Positions 8,587-17,744 of a stretch of DNA of 64,000 nucleotides are shown one piece after another. A model generated the notes under the pieces. It was not told the DNA's origin. It made no database searches and saw only the letters and a list, made by a program, of their open reading frames with translations. Made by a program: the position numbers and the translations under genes. Source of the DNA: Coprococcus_C sp934318045 (GTDB lineage Bacteria; Bacillota; Clostridia; Lachnospirales; Lachnospiraceae); the NCBI GenBank assembly GCA_934318045.1, contig CAKREY010000007.1, positions 1-64,000 of the forward strand, written 5' to 3'. Within the stretch, counting starts at the first letter, position 1, and each line of letters opens with the position of its first letter.

Positions 8587-8955
8587 ATGGTACAGCAGGA
8601 AACAAGACTTAGAGTTGCTGATAACACAGGTGCTAAGGAAATCCTCTGCATTCGCGTGTTAGGCGGTTCTACAAGAAGATATGCAAATATCGGTGATGTC
8701 ATCGTTGCCTCAGTCAAAGACGCAACACCAGGCGGAGTTGTAAAAAAAGGTGATGTTGTGAAAGCCGTAGTTGTACGTTCTAAGAAGGGTGCACGTCGTA
8801 AGGACGGTTCCTACATCAAGTTTGATGAAAACGCAGCAGTTATTATTAAGGATGACGGAAATCCAAGAGGAACACGTATTTTTGGACCTGTCGCTAGAGA
8901 ATTGAGAGACAAGAAGTTCATGAAGATCGTGTCTCTTGCACCAGAAGTATTATAG
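8587..8955 (+). CDS. rplN: 50S ribosomal protein L14
   Basis: 122 residues, the standard length. It starts MVQQETRLRVADNTGAKE, a signature of the family. It sits at the subunit interface, where it forms a bridge to 16S rRNA. Confidence 0.97.
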   Translation: MVQQETRLRVADNTGAKEILCIRVLGGSTRRYANIGDVIVASVKDATPGGVVKKGDVVKAVVVRSKKGARRKDGSYIKFDENAAVIIKDDGNPRGTRIFGPVARELRDKKFMKIVSLAPEVL

Positions 8956-8967
8956 GAGGTAGCGACG

Positions 8968-9285
8968 ATGGCAACTATGAAGATTAAAAAAGATGATATG
9001 GTTCAGGTCATTGCCGGTAAGGATAAGGGCAAAGAAGGTAAGGTTTTATCTGTAGATGCTAAGAACAACAAAGTACTTGTTGAGGGTGTAAACATCGTTC
9101 ACAAGCACAGCAAGCCAAGCATGCAGAACCAGCAGGGCGGAATCATTGATAAGGAAGCTCCGATCGACCTTTCAAACGTTATGTATCTCTACAAGGGTAA
9201 GCCAGTTCGCGTTGGCTTCCAGGGAGAGAAGAAAGATAAAGTCAGAGTAGCCAAGATCGATGGCAAGACAGAAGTTATCGATTAA
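8968..9285 (+). CDS. rplX: 50S ribosomal protein L24
   Basis: 105 residues with an N-terminal KOW motif (VQVIAGKDKGKEGKV). It is an assembly initiator for 23S rRNA. TAGGAGG lies upstream, overlapping the rplN stop. Confidence 0.97.
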   Translation: MATMKIKKDDMVQVIAGKDKGKEGKVLSVDAKNNKVLVEGVNIVHKHSKPSMQNQQGGIIDKEAPIDLSNVMYLYKGKPVRVGFQGEKKDKVRVAKIDGKTEVID

Positions 9286-9308
9286 TATAGGGAAGGAGGC
9301 AGAAGATT

Positions 9309-9848
9309 TTGAGCAGACTGAAAGATTTATATAGCAACGAAATTAAAGATGCTATGGTTAAGAAGTTTGGATATAAGAATGTAATGCAGATTCCAAAGCT
9401 CGATAAGATCGTTATCAACATGGGCGTTGGAGAAGCAAAGGAAAACGCAAAGGTTTTAGATACTGCAATCAAGGATCTTGAGACAATTACAGGTCAGAAG
9501 GCAGTTGTGACACGTGCTAAGAAGTCCGTAGCGAACTTCAAGTTAAGAGAAGGTATGCCTATCGGATGTAAGGTAACACTTCGTGGCGAGAAAATGTATG
9601 AGTTTACAGACAGACTTGTAAACCTTGCACTTCCACGAGTACGTGACTTTAGAGGTGTAAATCCGGATGCTTTTGATGGTAGAGGTAACTACGCATTAGG
9701 TATCAAGGAGCAGCTTATTTTCCCTGAAATCGAGTACGATAAAGTTGATAAGGTAAGAGGTATGGATATTATCTTCGTTACCACAGCTGAGACAGACGAG
9801 GAAGCTCGTGAGTTATTGACTTTGTTCGGTATGCCATTTAAGAAGTAG
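9309..9848 (+). CDS. rplE: 50S ribosomal protein L5
   Basis: 179 residues that bind 5S rRNA and contact S13. The start codon is TTG at 9309, 8 bp after GGAAGGAGG; the protein MSRLKDLYSNEIKDAM matches family N-termini, and the next ATG is internal. Confidence 0.96.
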   Translation: MSRLKDLYSNEIKDAMVKKFGYKNVMQIPKLDKIVINMGVGEAKENAKVLDTAIKDLETITGQKAVVTRAKKSVANFKLREGMPIGCKVTLRGEKMYEFTDRLVNLALPRVRDFRGVNPDAFDGRGNYALGIKEQLIFPEIEYDKVDKVRGMDIIFVTTAETDEEARELLTLFGMPFKK

Positions 9849-9861
9849 GAGGAAATGAACT

Positions 9862-10047
9862 ATGGCTAAAACATCTATGAAGGTTAAGCAGCAGCGTCCT
9901 CAGAAGTTTTCTACCAGAGAGTACACTCGTTGCAAGATTTGTGGTCGTCCACATTCAGTTTTGAGAAAATATGGAATTTGCAGAGTATGTTTCCGTGAAC
10001 TGGCATACAAGGGACAGATTCCAGGCGTTAAGAAGTCAAGCTGGTAA
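9862..10047 (+). CDS. rpsZ: 30S ribosomal protein S14, zinc-binding type
   Basis: 61 residues. Two CxxC pairs (CKIC and CRVC) form the zinc ribbon of the short type Z form, unlike the long zinc-free form of proteobacteria. Canonical position between rplE and rpsH. Confidence 0.97.
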   Translation: MAKTSMKVKQQRPQKFSTREYTRCKICGRPHSVLRKYGICRVCFRELAYKGQIPGVKKSSW

Positions 10048-10079
10048 GAGTGAAGAATAAATAAGGAGGAAACAAAGCT

Positions 10080-10481
10080 ATGTCAATGAGCGATCCAATT
10101 GCAGATATGCTTACAAGAATCCGTAATGCAAATACTGCAAAACATGATACAGTAGATATACCTGCTTCTAAGATGAAGCTGGCGATTGCAGACATTCTCC
10201 TCAAGGAAGGATATGTTAAGGCAGTTGACGTTGTTGAGGAAGGAAACTTCAAGACAATCAAGATTACACTGAAATACGGTGCAAACAAGAATGAGAAGAT
10301 CCTGACAGGACTTAAGAGAATCTCTAAGCCGGGTCTTCGTGTATACGCATCAAAGGATGAGCTTCCAAAGGTACTCGGTGGCCTCGGTACAGCAATCATC
10401 TCAACAAACAAGGGTGTATTAACAGACAAGGAAGCAAGAAAAGAAAATGTTGGTGGAGAAGTACTGGCTTTCATTTGGTAG
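10080..10481 (+). CDS. rpsH: 30S ribosomal protein S8
   Basis: 133 residues; it binds the central domain of 16S rRNA and autoregulates spc operons in other bacteria. AAGGAGG lies before the ATG at 10080; an in-frame ATG two codons later is an alternative start. Confidence 0.97.
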   Translation: MSMSDPIADMLTRIRNANTAKHDTVDIPASKMKLAIADILLKEGYVKAVDVVEEGNFKTIKITLKYGANKNEKILTGLKRISKPGLRVYASKDELPKVLGGLGTAIISTNKGVLTDKEARKENVGGEVLAFIW

Positions 10482-10524
10482 TCGGGATTTTCCACAAGAG
10501 AATAATTAAGGAGGACAAGGCGAA

Positions 10525-11064
10525 ATGTCACGAATCGGAAGAATGCCTATCGCTATTCCGGCAGGCGTAACTGTTGAGATAGCAGAAAATAATAAGGTGA
10601 CTGTAAAGGGACCAAAGGGAACTCTTGAGAGAGTACTTCCAGCAGAGATGGAGATCAAGCAGGAAGGCGAAGAGATTCTCGTAAACAGACCAAACGACTT
10701 GAAGAAGATGCGTTCACTTCATGGTCTTACAAGAACTCTGATCCACAACATGGTTATTGGTGTAACAGAGGGATATTCAAAGGTTTTGGAAGTTAACGGT
10801 GTTGGTTACAGAGCAGCAAAGCAGGGAAACAAGCTGAACCTTGCACTTGGTTACTCACATCCGGTTGAAATGGTTGATCCGGAAGGTATCACAACAACGG
10901 TAGATGGTAACAAGATCACTGTTAGCGGTATCGATAAGGAAAAGGTTGGCCAGTACGCTGCCGAGATCCGCGAGAAGAGATCCCCAGAGCCATATAAGGG
11001 CAAGGGTATCAAGTACGTTGATGAAGTAATCAGACGTAAAGTTGGTAAGACTGGTAAGAAATAA
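10525..11064 (+). CDS. rplF: 50S ribosomal protein L6
   Basis: 179 residues with two similar domains, ending in the conserved PEPYKGKGIKY segment near the sarcin-ricin loop and the GTPase centre. AAGGAGG precedes the ATG. Confidence 0.97.
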   Translation: MSRIGRMPIAIPAGVTVEIAENNKVTVKGPKGTLERVLPAEMEIKQEGEEILVNRPNDLKKMRSLHGLTRTLIHNMVIGVTEGYSKVLEVNGVGYRAAKQGNKLNLALGYSHPVEMVDPEGITTTVDGNKITVSGIDKEKVGQYAAEIREKRSPEPYKGKGIKYVDEVIRRKVGKTGKK

Positions 11065-11081
11065 TAAGGGAGTGAAAAGAT

Positions 11082-11450
11082 ATGATTAAAAAGGAATCAA
11101 GAAGTGCTATCCGTGTAAAGAAGCATTTAAGAGTTCGTAACCGTTTTAACGGCACTGCTGAAAGACCAAGACTTGCTGTATTCAGAAGTAACAATCATAT
11201 GTACGCTCAGATTATTGACGATACAGTTGGTAATACTTTAGTGTCAGCTTCTACAGTACAGAAAGACGTAAAGGATCAGCTTGAGAAGACAAATGATGTT
11301 GCAGCTGCAGCATACCTTGGAAAGGTAATTGCACAGAAGGCACTTGACGCAGGCATCAAGGAAGTTGTATTCGACAGAGGCGGTTTTATATATCAGGGTA
11401 AGATTCAGGCTTTGGCAGATGCTGCCAGAGAAGCTGGTCTTGAATTCTAA
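11082..11450 (+). CDS. rplR: 50S ribosomal protein L18
   Basis: 122 residues that bind 5S rRNA together with L5. The basic N-terminus and the C-terminal FDRGGFIYQGKIQALADAAR motif are intact. Confidence 0.97.
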   Translation: MIKKESRSAIRVKKHLRVRNRFNGTAERPRLAVFRSNNHMYAQIIDDTVGNTLVSASTVQKDVKDQLEKTNDVAAAAYLGKVIAQKALDAGIKEVVFDRGGFIYQGKIQALADAAREAGLEF

Positions 11451-11468
11451 TAGGGAGGAGAACAACGC

Positions 11469-11978
11469 ATGAAACGTGAAATTATCGATGCTTCTAATTT
11501 AGAATTGGAAGATAGCGTAGTAAACATTAAGCGTGTCACCAAGGTTGTAAAAGGTGGACGTAACATGAGATTTGCTGCTCTTGTAGTTGTCGGAGATAAG
11601 AACGGACACGTAGGTGCCGGCTTAGGAAAGGCAGCTGAGGTCCCTGAGGCAATCCGCAAGGCAAAAGAGGATGCAATCAAGAAACTTGTTAAGGTTGATA
11701 TCAACGAGAACGGAAGTATTCCATATGACTATACAGGAGAGTTTGGCAGTGCAAGCGTATTGCTGAAGTCTTCTCCGGAAGGTACTGGTATCATCGCCGG
11801 TGGTCCTGCACGTAAGGTATTGGAACTTGCAGGATTCAAGAACATCCGTACAAAGTCTCTCGGCTCTAACAACAAGCAGAATGTTGTTCTTGCTACAATC
11901 GAGGGTCTTAAGGCAATTAAGTCCCCTGAAGAGATTGCAAAACTCCGTGGTAAGTCTTTAGACGAGATTCTTAACTAA
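11469..11978 (+). CDS. rpsE: 30S ribosomal protein S5
   Basis: 169 residues with the double-stranded RNA-binding N-terminal domain (NMRFAALVVVGDKNGHVG) and an S5 C-terminal domain. It affects decoding accuracy and mRNA unwinding with S3 and S4. GGGAGGAG lies upstream. Confidence 0.97.
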   Translation: MKREIIDASNLELEDSVVNIKRVTKVVKGGRNMRFAALVVVGDKNGHVGAGLGKAAEVPEAIRKAKEDAIKKLVKVDINENGSIPYDYTGEFGSASVLLKSSPEGTGIIAGGPARKVLELAGFKNIRTKSLGSNNKQNVVLATIEGLKAIKSPEEIAKLRGKSLDEILN

Positions 11979-11991
11979 GGAGGAAAATAAG

Positions 11992-12174
11992 ATGGCAGAT
12001 AAGGTAAAAGTAACATTAGTAAAGTCACCAATCGGTGCAATTCCTAAGCATAGAGCAACTGTTAAGGCACTTGGTCTTACAAAGATGCATAAGACTGTAG
12101 AACTTCCAAACAATGCTGCTACAATGGGAATGGTACAGCAGGTTCGTCACTTAGTAAAAGTAGAAGAAGCGTAA
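11992..12174 (+). CDS. rpmD: 50S ribosomal protein L30
   Basis: 60 residues, the short bacterial form. VKVTLVKSPIGAIPKHRATV is typical. AAGGAGG lies 8 bp upstream. Confidence 0.97.
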   Translation: MADKVKVTLVKSPIGAIPKHRATVKALGLTKMHKTVELPNNAATMGMVQQVRHLVKVEEA

Positions 12175-12197
12175 ATTTGTTAGAAGGAGGAACAGTC

Positions 12198-12638
12198 ATG
12201 AATTTATCAAGTTTAAAGCCAGCTGAGGGCGCTGTTTCAAGCGATAGCTTCAGAAGAGGCCGTGGACATGGTTCAGGAAATGGCAAGACTGCCGGTAAGG
12301 GTCACAAGGGTCAGAAAGCTCGTTCAGGAGCACCAAGACCAGGCTTTGAAGGTGGACAGATGCCACTCTACAGAAGACTTCCAAAGAGAGGCTTCACAAG
12401 TAGAAATCATAAGGAAATCGTTGCAATCAATCTTTCAGCACTTGAGCAGTTCGAGGATGGCGCAGAAGTATCTGTAGCTACATTGATCGAGGCTGGTGTT
12501 GTAAAGAATGCAAGAGATGGTGTTAAGATTTTAGGAAATGGAGAGTTGACGAAAAAGCTTACTGTAAAGGCAAACGCATTTAGTAAGTCTGCTACTGAGA
12601 AGATTGAAGCTCTTGGTGGAAAAGCAGAGGTGATCTAG
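12198..12638 (+). CDS. rplO: 50S ribosomal protein L15
   Basis: 146 residues. The start at 12198 (MNLSSLKPAEGA) lies 8 bp after AAGGAGG; a TTG at 12177 precedes that site and is rejected. It has the Gly/Arg-rich N-terminal extension that threads into 23S rRNA. One base separates its stop from secY. Confidence 0.97.
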   Translation: MNLSSLKPAEGAVSSDSFRRGRGHGSGNGKTAGKGHKGQKARSGAPRPGFEGGQMPLYRRLPKRGFTSRNHKEIVAINLSALEQFEDGAEVSVATLIEAGVVKNARDGVKILGNGELTKKLTVKANAFSKSATEKIEALGGKAEVI

Positions 12639-12639
12639 T

Positions 12640-13953
12640 ATGTTTAAAACCTTACGTGACGCTTTTAAAGTCAAAGAAATCCGTCTCGGATTACTCTTTA
12701 CATTCTTTGTACTGATTGTTGTCAGACTTGGTTCTTTGATTCCGGTACCGGGATTAAATACAGTTGCAATTAAGGAATATCTGGAGAGCGCGCTTGGAGA
12801 TGCAAACAGCTTCTTAAGCTCGTTCACCGGTGGATCCTTCACACAGATGTCAATCTTTGCATTGAATGTAACACCATATATCACATCATCCATCATTATT
12901 CAGCTTCTTACGATTGCGATTCCGGCACTCGAAGAAATGCAGAAAGATGGGGAAGATGGTAGAAAAAAAATCACAGCAATCACAAGATATGTAACAATCT
13001 TCCTTGCTGTAGTGGAAAGTCTCGGACTTGTAATCGGGTTTGGACGTGGCCATTATATGACTGTAACCGGACCGCTTGGATACATCCTTGTTATTGTTAC
13101 ACTGACAACCGGCAGCGCATTTGTTATGTGGCTTGGTGAACGTGTGACAGAAAAGGGCGTAGGAAATGGTATTTCCATTATCCTTCTGATCAATATCGTA
13201 TCCAGAATGCCGAGCGATTTTTCAGACTTATATGTAAAATTTATGAAGGGACAGGACATTGTAGATATGGTGATTGCAGGAGCAATTATCCTTGCAGTCA
13301 TTCTTATTACAACGATTCTTGTTGTTCTTCTCCAGGGCGGAGTCAGAAAGATTCCTGTCCAGCATGCACAGAAGGTGCAGGGAAGACGTATGATGGGCGG
13401 CCAGCAGAGCCACATTCCACTCAAGGTAAATACGTCAAGCGTTATCCCGGTTATCTTTGCATCCTCCATTCTGTCTGTGCCAATGGTAATTATAAACCTG
13501 TTCAATATTAACACTACAGGCGTGTGGGCAAAGATTTTGAGAGGCATGAATTCGAATTACTGGTTTAACCCTGCATACCCATGGGCGAGCATAGGTCTGA
13601 TCATATATATCCTGTTAGTTGTATTCTTTGCATACTTCTATACATCGGTTACATTTAATCCGATGGAAGTTGCAAACAACTTAAAGAAGAGCGGTGGATT
13701 TATCCCTGGTATTCGTCCGGGTAAGCCGACACAGGATTACTTAAATAAAATATTGAATTACATCGTATTTATTGGTGCAGTTGGTCTGCTGATCGTTGCA
13801 ATCATCCCAATCTTCTTTAACGGAATGTTTGGCGCAGATGTATCGTTTGGCGGAACATCACTCATCATTATCGTAGGTGTAGTTCTTGAGACACTTGATC
13901 AGATTGAGTCAAAGATGATTGTGCGTAATTATTCGGGATTCTTGAATGATTAA
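12640..13953 (+). CDS. secY: Preprotein translocase subunit SecY
   Basis: 437 residues and ten predicted membrane spans. It is the channel of the Sec translocon for secreted and membrane proteins. The conserved loop GGVRKIPVQHAQKVQGRRMMGG and the C-terminal span are present. Its ATG starts one base after the rplO stop with no strong site of its own, so its translation is probably coupled. Confidence 0.97.
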   Translation: MFKTLRDAFKVKEIRLGLLFTFFVLIVVRLGSLIPVPGLNTVAIKEYLESALGDANSFLSSFTGGSFTQMSIFALNVTPYITSSIIIQLLTIAIPALEEMQKDGEDGRKKITAITRYVTIFLAVVESLGLVIGFGRGHYMTVTGPLGYILVIVTLTTGSAFVMWLGERVTEKGVGNGISIILLINIVSRMPSDFSDLYVKFMKGQDIVDMVIAGAIILAVILITTILVVLLQGGVRKIPVQHAQKVQGRRMMGGQQSHIPLKVNTSSVIPVIFASSILSVPMVIINLFNINTTGVWAKILRGMNSNYWFNPAYPWASIGLIIYILLVVFFAYFYTSVTFNPMEVANNLKKSGGFIPGIRPGKPTQDYLNKILNYIVFIGAVGLLIVAIIPIFFNGMFGADVSFGGTSLIIIVGVVLETLDQIESKMIVRNYSGFLND

Positions 13954-14069
13954 TGTCGATAAAAGGGAGCAGGAGTGTACTTTTTGGTACATTCCTATTC
14001 CTGGTTATAGGGATATTTGAGTTCTGCGTGAACAAAAAACAAACAAAGAAAACGTATGGAGGGCAATAT

Positions 14070-14711
14070 ATGAAGATTATTATGTTAGGCGCACCTGGTG
14101 CAGGTAAGGGAACACAGGCAAAGATGTTAGCTGAGAAATACGGAATTCCGCACATCTCTACGGGTGATATCTTCCGTGCAAACATCAAGAACGGAACAGA
14201 GCTTGGCGCAAAAGCAAAAGAATACATGGATAAGGGATTGCTTGTTCCGGATGAGCTGGTTGTAGACCTGATTATGGACCGTTTCAAAGCAGATGACTGC
14301 AAGAACGGTTACATCCTGGATGGATTCCCAAGAACGATTCCACAGGCAGAGGCGCTTGACGCTGCGCTTGCTGCAAATGGTGAGAAGATCGATTATGCAG
14401 TGAATGTAGAAGTACCGGATGAAAATATTGTAAACAGAATGTCCGGCAGACGTGCCTGTGTTGGCTGCGGCGCTACTTATCATATTGTATACAATGCGCC
14501 AAAAGTAGAAGGCAAATGTGACACATGTGGTGCTGATCTGATTCTGCGTGACGATGATAAGCCGGAGACAGTTTTAAATCGTTTGAACGTTTACCATGAG
14601 CAGACACAGCCGCTCATTGACTTCTATACAAAGAAGGGTGTTATCGCCGAAGTAGACGGAACAAAGGATATGAAAGATGTATTTGATGCGATTGTAGCGA
14701 TTTTGGGATAA
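14070..14711 (+). CDS. adk: Adenylate kinase
   Basis: 213 residues; interconverts ATP + AMP and 2 ADP. The P-loop GAPGAGKGTQ is at residues 7-16, and the DGFPRT motif is present. The LID has four cysteines in two CxxC pairs (CVGC, CDTC), the zinc-binding Gram-positive type. The start at 14070 (MKIIMLGAPG) follows GGAGGG; an in-frame ATG at 13953 would add 39 residues unlike the family and is rejected. Confidence 0.97.
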   Translation: MKIIMLGAPGAGKGTQAKMLAEKYGIPHISTGDIFRANIKNGTELGAKAKEYMDKGLLVPDELVVDLIMDRFKADDCKNGYILDGFPRTIPQAEALDAALAANGEKIDYAVNVEVPDENIVNRMSGRRACVGCGATYHIVYNAPKVEGKCDTCGADLILRDDDKPETVLNRLNVYHEQTQPLIDFYTKKGVIAEVDGTKDMKDVFDAIVAILG

Positions 14712-14731
14712 TATCTGTATCGGAGTTCAAA

Positions 14732-15499
14732 ATGGCAATCATAATCAAAACAGAACATGAGATAGAGCTTATGCGTAAGGCGGGAGAAATTCTCGCCAAA
14801 ACGCATGAGGAGTTGAAGAAAATTATAAAGCCGGGCATATCCACCTATGACATTGACAAATGCGGTGAGAATTTTATCCGGAGCTGTGGATGCGTACCGT
14901 CGTTTTTGAATTATCAGGGGTATCCAGCTTCCGTCTGCGTATCCGTCAACGACGAAGTTGTGCATGGCATTCCTTCCAAGGACCGGATTCTCAAGGAAGG
15001 AGACATCGTAAGTCTGGATGCAGGCGTTATATACGAAGGGTATCATTCGGATGCGGCAAGAACCTATGGCGTTGGTAAAATTGATACAAAATCCGAGCAG
15101 CTGATTCAGGTCACAAAGGAAAGTTTCTTTCAGGCGTTGCAAAAATGCAAAGCAGGGAATCATATCAATGATATATCAAAAGCTGTATTTGAATATGTTA
15201 CAAAAAGAGGGTATTCGGCAGTCCGTGATCTTGTCGGACACGGCGTGGGAGCACATCTCCATGAAGAACCCAATGTACCAAATTACCCAAAGGTTTTCCG
15301 TGGACCAAAACTGAAGCCGGGAATGGTCATTGCCATCGAACCGATGATCAATATCGGAAGCTATAAAGTTGGCTGGCTGAACGACGACTGGACGGTAGTC
15401 ACGATGGATGGATCCAGGTCCGCACATTATGAAAATACGGTACTCATCACAGAGGGAGAACCGGAAATCCTGTCAAGGGCAGAAGGAATCGAATTGTAA
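14732..15499 (+). CDS. map: Methionine aminopeptidase, type I
   Basis: 255 residues; removes the initiator methionine. The metal ligands are visible in LDAGVIYEGYHSDAART (two Asp), GHGVGAHLHEEP (His), IAIEPM (Glu) and HYENTVLIT (Glu). It has no zinc-finger extension, so it is the common type Ia. Its position after adk and before infA is typical for Firmicutes. Confidence 0.97.
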   Translation: MAIIIKTEHEIELMRKAGEILAKTHEELKKIIKPGISTYDIDKCGENFIRSCGCVPSFLNYQGYPASVCVSVNDEVVHGIPSKDRILKEGDIVSLDAGVIYEGYHSDAARTYGVGKIDTKSEQLIQVTKESFFQALQKCKAGNHINDISKAVFEYVTKRGYSAVRDLVGHGVGAHLHEEPNVPNYPKVFRGPKLKPGMVIAIEPMINIGSYKVGWLNDDWTVVTMDGSRSAHYENTVLITEGEPEILSRAEGIEL

Positions 15500-15565
15500 T
15501 GGAAATCAATAAATCATGGAGTCATCGGACCAGATCAGATGACAAAAAATAAGGAGGATATGGTT

Positions 15566-15784
15566 ATGCCAAAGGCAGACGAAATCGAAATGGAAGGAAC
15601 CGTATTGGAAAAACTTCCAAATGCAATGTTCCAGGTAGAATTAGAGAATGGGCTGAAGGTACTTGCCCATATCAGTGGAAAGCTCAGAATGAATTACATC
15701 AAAATCCTTCCGGGCGACAAAGTAACAGTGGTTTTATCTCCATATGATCTGACAAAAGGAAGAATCACCTGGAGAGCAAAATAA
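15566..15784 (+). CDS. infA: Translation initiation factor IF-1
   Basis: 72 residues, the usual length, an OB fold that blocks the A site during initiation. The start MPKADEIEMEG at 15566 lies 8 bp after AAGGAGG; in-frame ATGs at 15539 and 15560 are too far upstream or too close to that site. Confidence 0.95.
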   Translation: MPKADEIEMEGTVLEKLPNAMFQVELENGLKVLAHISGKLRMNYIKILPGDKVTVVLSPYDLTKGRITWRAK

Positions 15785-15798
15785 ATTTACATTTTCAC

Positions 15799-15827
15799 TT
15801 GCATTTCGCTATGGAAAATGGTATTAT
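15799..15827 (+). promoter_or_regulatory. Internal promoter before rpmJ
   Basis: TTGCAT (15799-15804), 17-bp spacer, TATTAT (15822-15827). It would start transcription near 15834 and supply rpmJ, rpsM, rpsK, rpsD, rpoA and rplQ separately from the upstream genes. Confidence 0.55.
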
Positions 15828-15867
15828 AGGTTTTCGTAGCGGACTTTTTGGAAAGGAGAGTATTTTA

Positions 15868-15981
15868 ATGAAGGTTAGAGCATCAGTTAAACCAATTTGC
15901 GATAAGTGCAAAGTCATTAAAAGAAAAGGCAGTATTCGTATAATCTGCGAAAATCCAAAGCACAAACAGCGTCAGGGTTAA
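15868..15981 (+). CDS. rpmJ: 50S ribosomal protein L36
   Basis: 37 residues with the zinc motif CDKC-CENPKHKQRQG (three Cys and one His), the C+ form. The ATG at 15868 follows GGAAAGGAGAG. The longer in-frame reading from 15799 starts inside the promoter and is rejected. Confidence 0.97.
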   Translation: MKVRASVKPICDKCKVIKRKGSIRIICENPKHKQRQG

Positions 15982-16287
15982 TTCATGTCATATTTGCTGT
16001 TTCGTCATTAACAGCAGGCAGAACATGGGTCATTGTTAGACATTAGGTCTTACAATCTGACAGGACAGTTGGAACAAGGTATGTAGGATGATAGCCCATC
16101 TATAACTATGCCTTGTATTTGTGCGTGTAATGGTATTCCACATTACATACCAACTTCGATTGACGCCACGCCGGTATCCGGGTGGACGACAATGGACATC
16201 AGCTCTTGGCTGGAGTTGATAAAAGCGGCTGGGCACGTAGGTGCCAAAAATTGTTTCATTAAGTTATTTTACGGAGGTATAATTAGA
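15982..16287 (+). promoter_or_regulatory. Structured spacer and candidate leader before rpsM
   Basis: 306 nt without a gene. It holds several inverted repeats: TGCTGTT/AACAGCA near 15995-16016, a long-range GGTATGT (16078-16084) with ACATACC (16145-16151) enclosing GTAATG/CATTAC, and GGCAC/GTGCC just before the rpsM site. It resembles a ribosomal-protein leader (S4 or S13 autoregulation is known elsewhere), but no specific family is recognised. No T-run terminator is seen. Confidence 0.4.
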
Positions 16288-16656
16288 ATGGCTCGTATTT
16301 CAGGTGTTGATTTACCAAGAGAAAAGCGAATCGAAATCGGACTTACCTATATCTATGGTATAGGAAAAACATCAGCTACAAGAATTCTGAAAGAAGCAAA
16401 CGTAAATCCGGACACAAGAGTTCGTGATCTGACTGACGATGAGGTTAAGAGACTCAGCGAAGTAATCAACGAAACTCAGGTTGTAGAAGGTGATCTGCGT
16501 AGAGAAGTAGCTCTGAACATTAAGCGTTTACAGGAAATCGGTTGCTACCGTGGTATCCGTCACAGAAGAGGATTACCTGTTCGTGGACAGAAGACAAAGA
16601 CAAATGCTAGAACTCGTAAGGGTCCTAAGAAGACAGTAGCAAATAAGAAGAAGTAA
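16288..16656 (+). CDS. rpsM: 30S ribosomal protein S13
   Basis: 122 residues, at the top of the 30S head where it contacts P-site tRNA and L5. MARISGVDLPREKR starts at 16288 behind ACGGAGG; the longer frame from 16108 covers the structured spacer and is rejected. The basic C-terminal tail is intact. Confidence 0.97.
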   Translation: MARISGVDLPREKRIEIGLTYIYGIGKTSATRILKEANVNPDTRVRDLTDDEVKRLSEVINETQVVEGDLRREVALNIKRLQEIGCYRGIRHRRGLPVRGQKTKTNARTRKGPKKTVANKKK

Positions 16657-16671
16657 TGGAGGTTCAGGTTA

Positions 16672-17070
16672 ATGGCTAAGAAAGTTACTACTAAGAAAGT
16701 GGCTAAGAAGCGTGTTAGAAAGAATGTTGATCGTGGACAGGCTCATATTCAGTCATCTTTTAACAATACAATCGTTACATTGACAGATGCCGAAGGTAAT
16801 GCTTTATCTTGGGCAAGTGCAGGTGGACTTGGTTTCAGAGGTTCCAGAAAGTCTACACCTTATGCTGCACAGATGGCAGCAGAGACAGCTACAAAGGCAG
16901 CACTTCCTTATGGATTGAAGTCTGTAGATGTCATGGTTAAGGGACCAGGTTCAGGTAGAGAGGCAGCTATCCGTGCACTCGCAGCCTGCGGTTTGGAAGT
17001 ATTAAGTATCAGAGACGTAACTCCGGTTCCACATAACGGATGTCGTCCACCAAAGAGAAGAAGAGTCTAA
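16672..17070 (+). CDS. rpsK: 30S ribosomal protein S11
   Basis: 132 residues, on the 30S platform near the mRNA exit. The conserved PHNGCRPPKRRRV C-terminus is present. TGGAGG lies upstream, 15 bp after rpsM. Confidence 0.97.
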   Translation: MAKKVTTKKVAKKRVRKNVDRGQAHIQSSFNNTIVTLTDAEGNALSWASAGGLGFRGSRKSTPYAAQMAAETATKAALPYGLKSVDVMVKGPGSGREAAIRALAACGLEVLSIRDVTPVPHNGCRPPKRRRV

Positions 17071-17090
17071 TAATAAGGAGGTACATGATA

Positions 17091-17684
17091 ATGGCAGTAG
17101 ATAGAACACCCGTTCTCAAGAGATGTAGATCCTTAGATATGGATCCAGTCGTTCTCGGTGTAAATAAGAAGTCAAAAAGAAAGCTCACAAGAGCAAATAG
17201 AAAAGTAAGCGAGTATGGTTTACAGCTTCGTGAGAAGCAGAAGGCAAAGTTTATTTACGGTATGCTTGAGAAGCCTTTCCGTAACCTGTATGTAAAGGCA
17301 GAGCGTATGCCAGGTCTTACAGGACCAAACCTTATGATCCTTCTCGAGTCCAGACTCGACAATGTTGTTTTCCGTATGGGATTCGCAAGAACAAGACGTG
17401 AGGCTAGACAGATCGTTGATCACAAGCATGTACTGGTTAATGGCAAGTGCGTAAATATTCCTTCATACAGAATCAGTGCTGGTGACAAGATTGAAATCAA
17501 AGAGAAGAGCAAGTCTCTTCAGGGATTTAAGAATATCGTAGAGGCAAACGCAGGCGTTGTAGCTCCAGCTTGGATGGAGTCAGACGTTGAGACATTGACA
17601 GGAACAGTAAAAGAGCTTCCTTTAAGAGAGCAGATTGATGTACCTGTAAATGATACACTTATCGTCGAGTTGTACTCTAAGTAA
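17091..17684 (+). CDS. rpsD: 30S ribosomal protein S4
   Basis: 197 residues with an S4 RNA-binding domain in the C-terminal half (RLDNVVFRMGFARTRREARQ). It is an assembly initiator and a common autoregulator of alpha operons. The start MAVDRTPVLKRC at 17091 follows AAGGAGG; a frame from 17040 overlaps rpsK and is rejected. The N-terminus lacks zinc cysteines. Confidence 0.97.
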   Translation: MAVDRTPVLKRCRSLDMDPVVLGVNKKSKRKLTRANRKVSEYGLQLREKQKAKFIYGMLEKPFRNLYVKAERMPGLTGPNLMILLESRLDNVVFRMGFARTRREARQIVDHKHVLVNGKCVNIPSYRISAGDKIEIKEKSKSLQGFKNIVEANAGVVAPAWMESDVETLTGTVKELPLREQIDVPVNDTLIVELYSK

Positions 17685-17744
17685 TTCGCGTAAGTAACGG
17701 GTTTGTAGCTAAGTAACACCAGTTATCCAGAAGGAGGGTCAGTC

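Noticed and set aside
14624..15163. 179-codon minus-strand ORF
   Set aside because: Antisense to adk and map, both certain genes.
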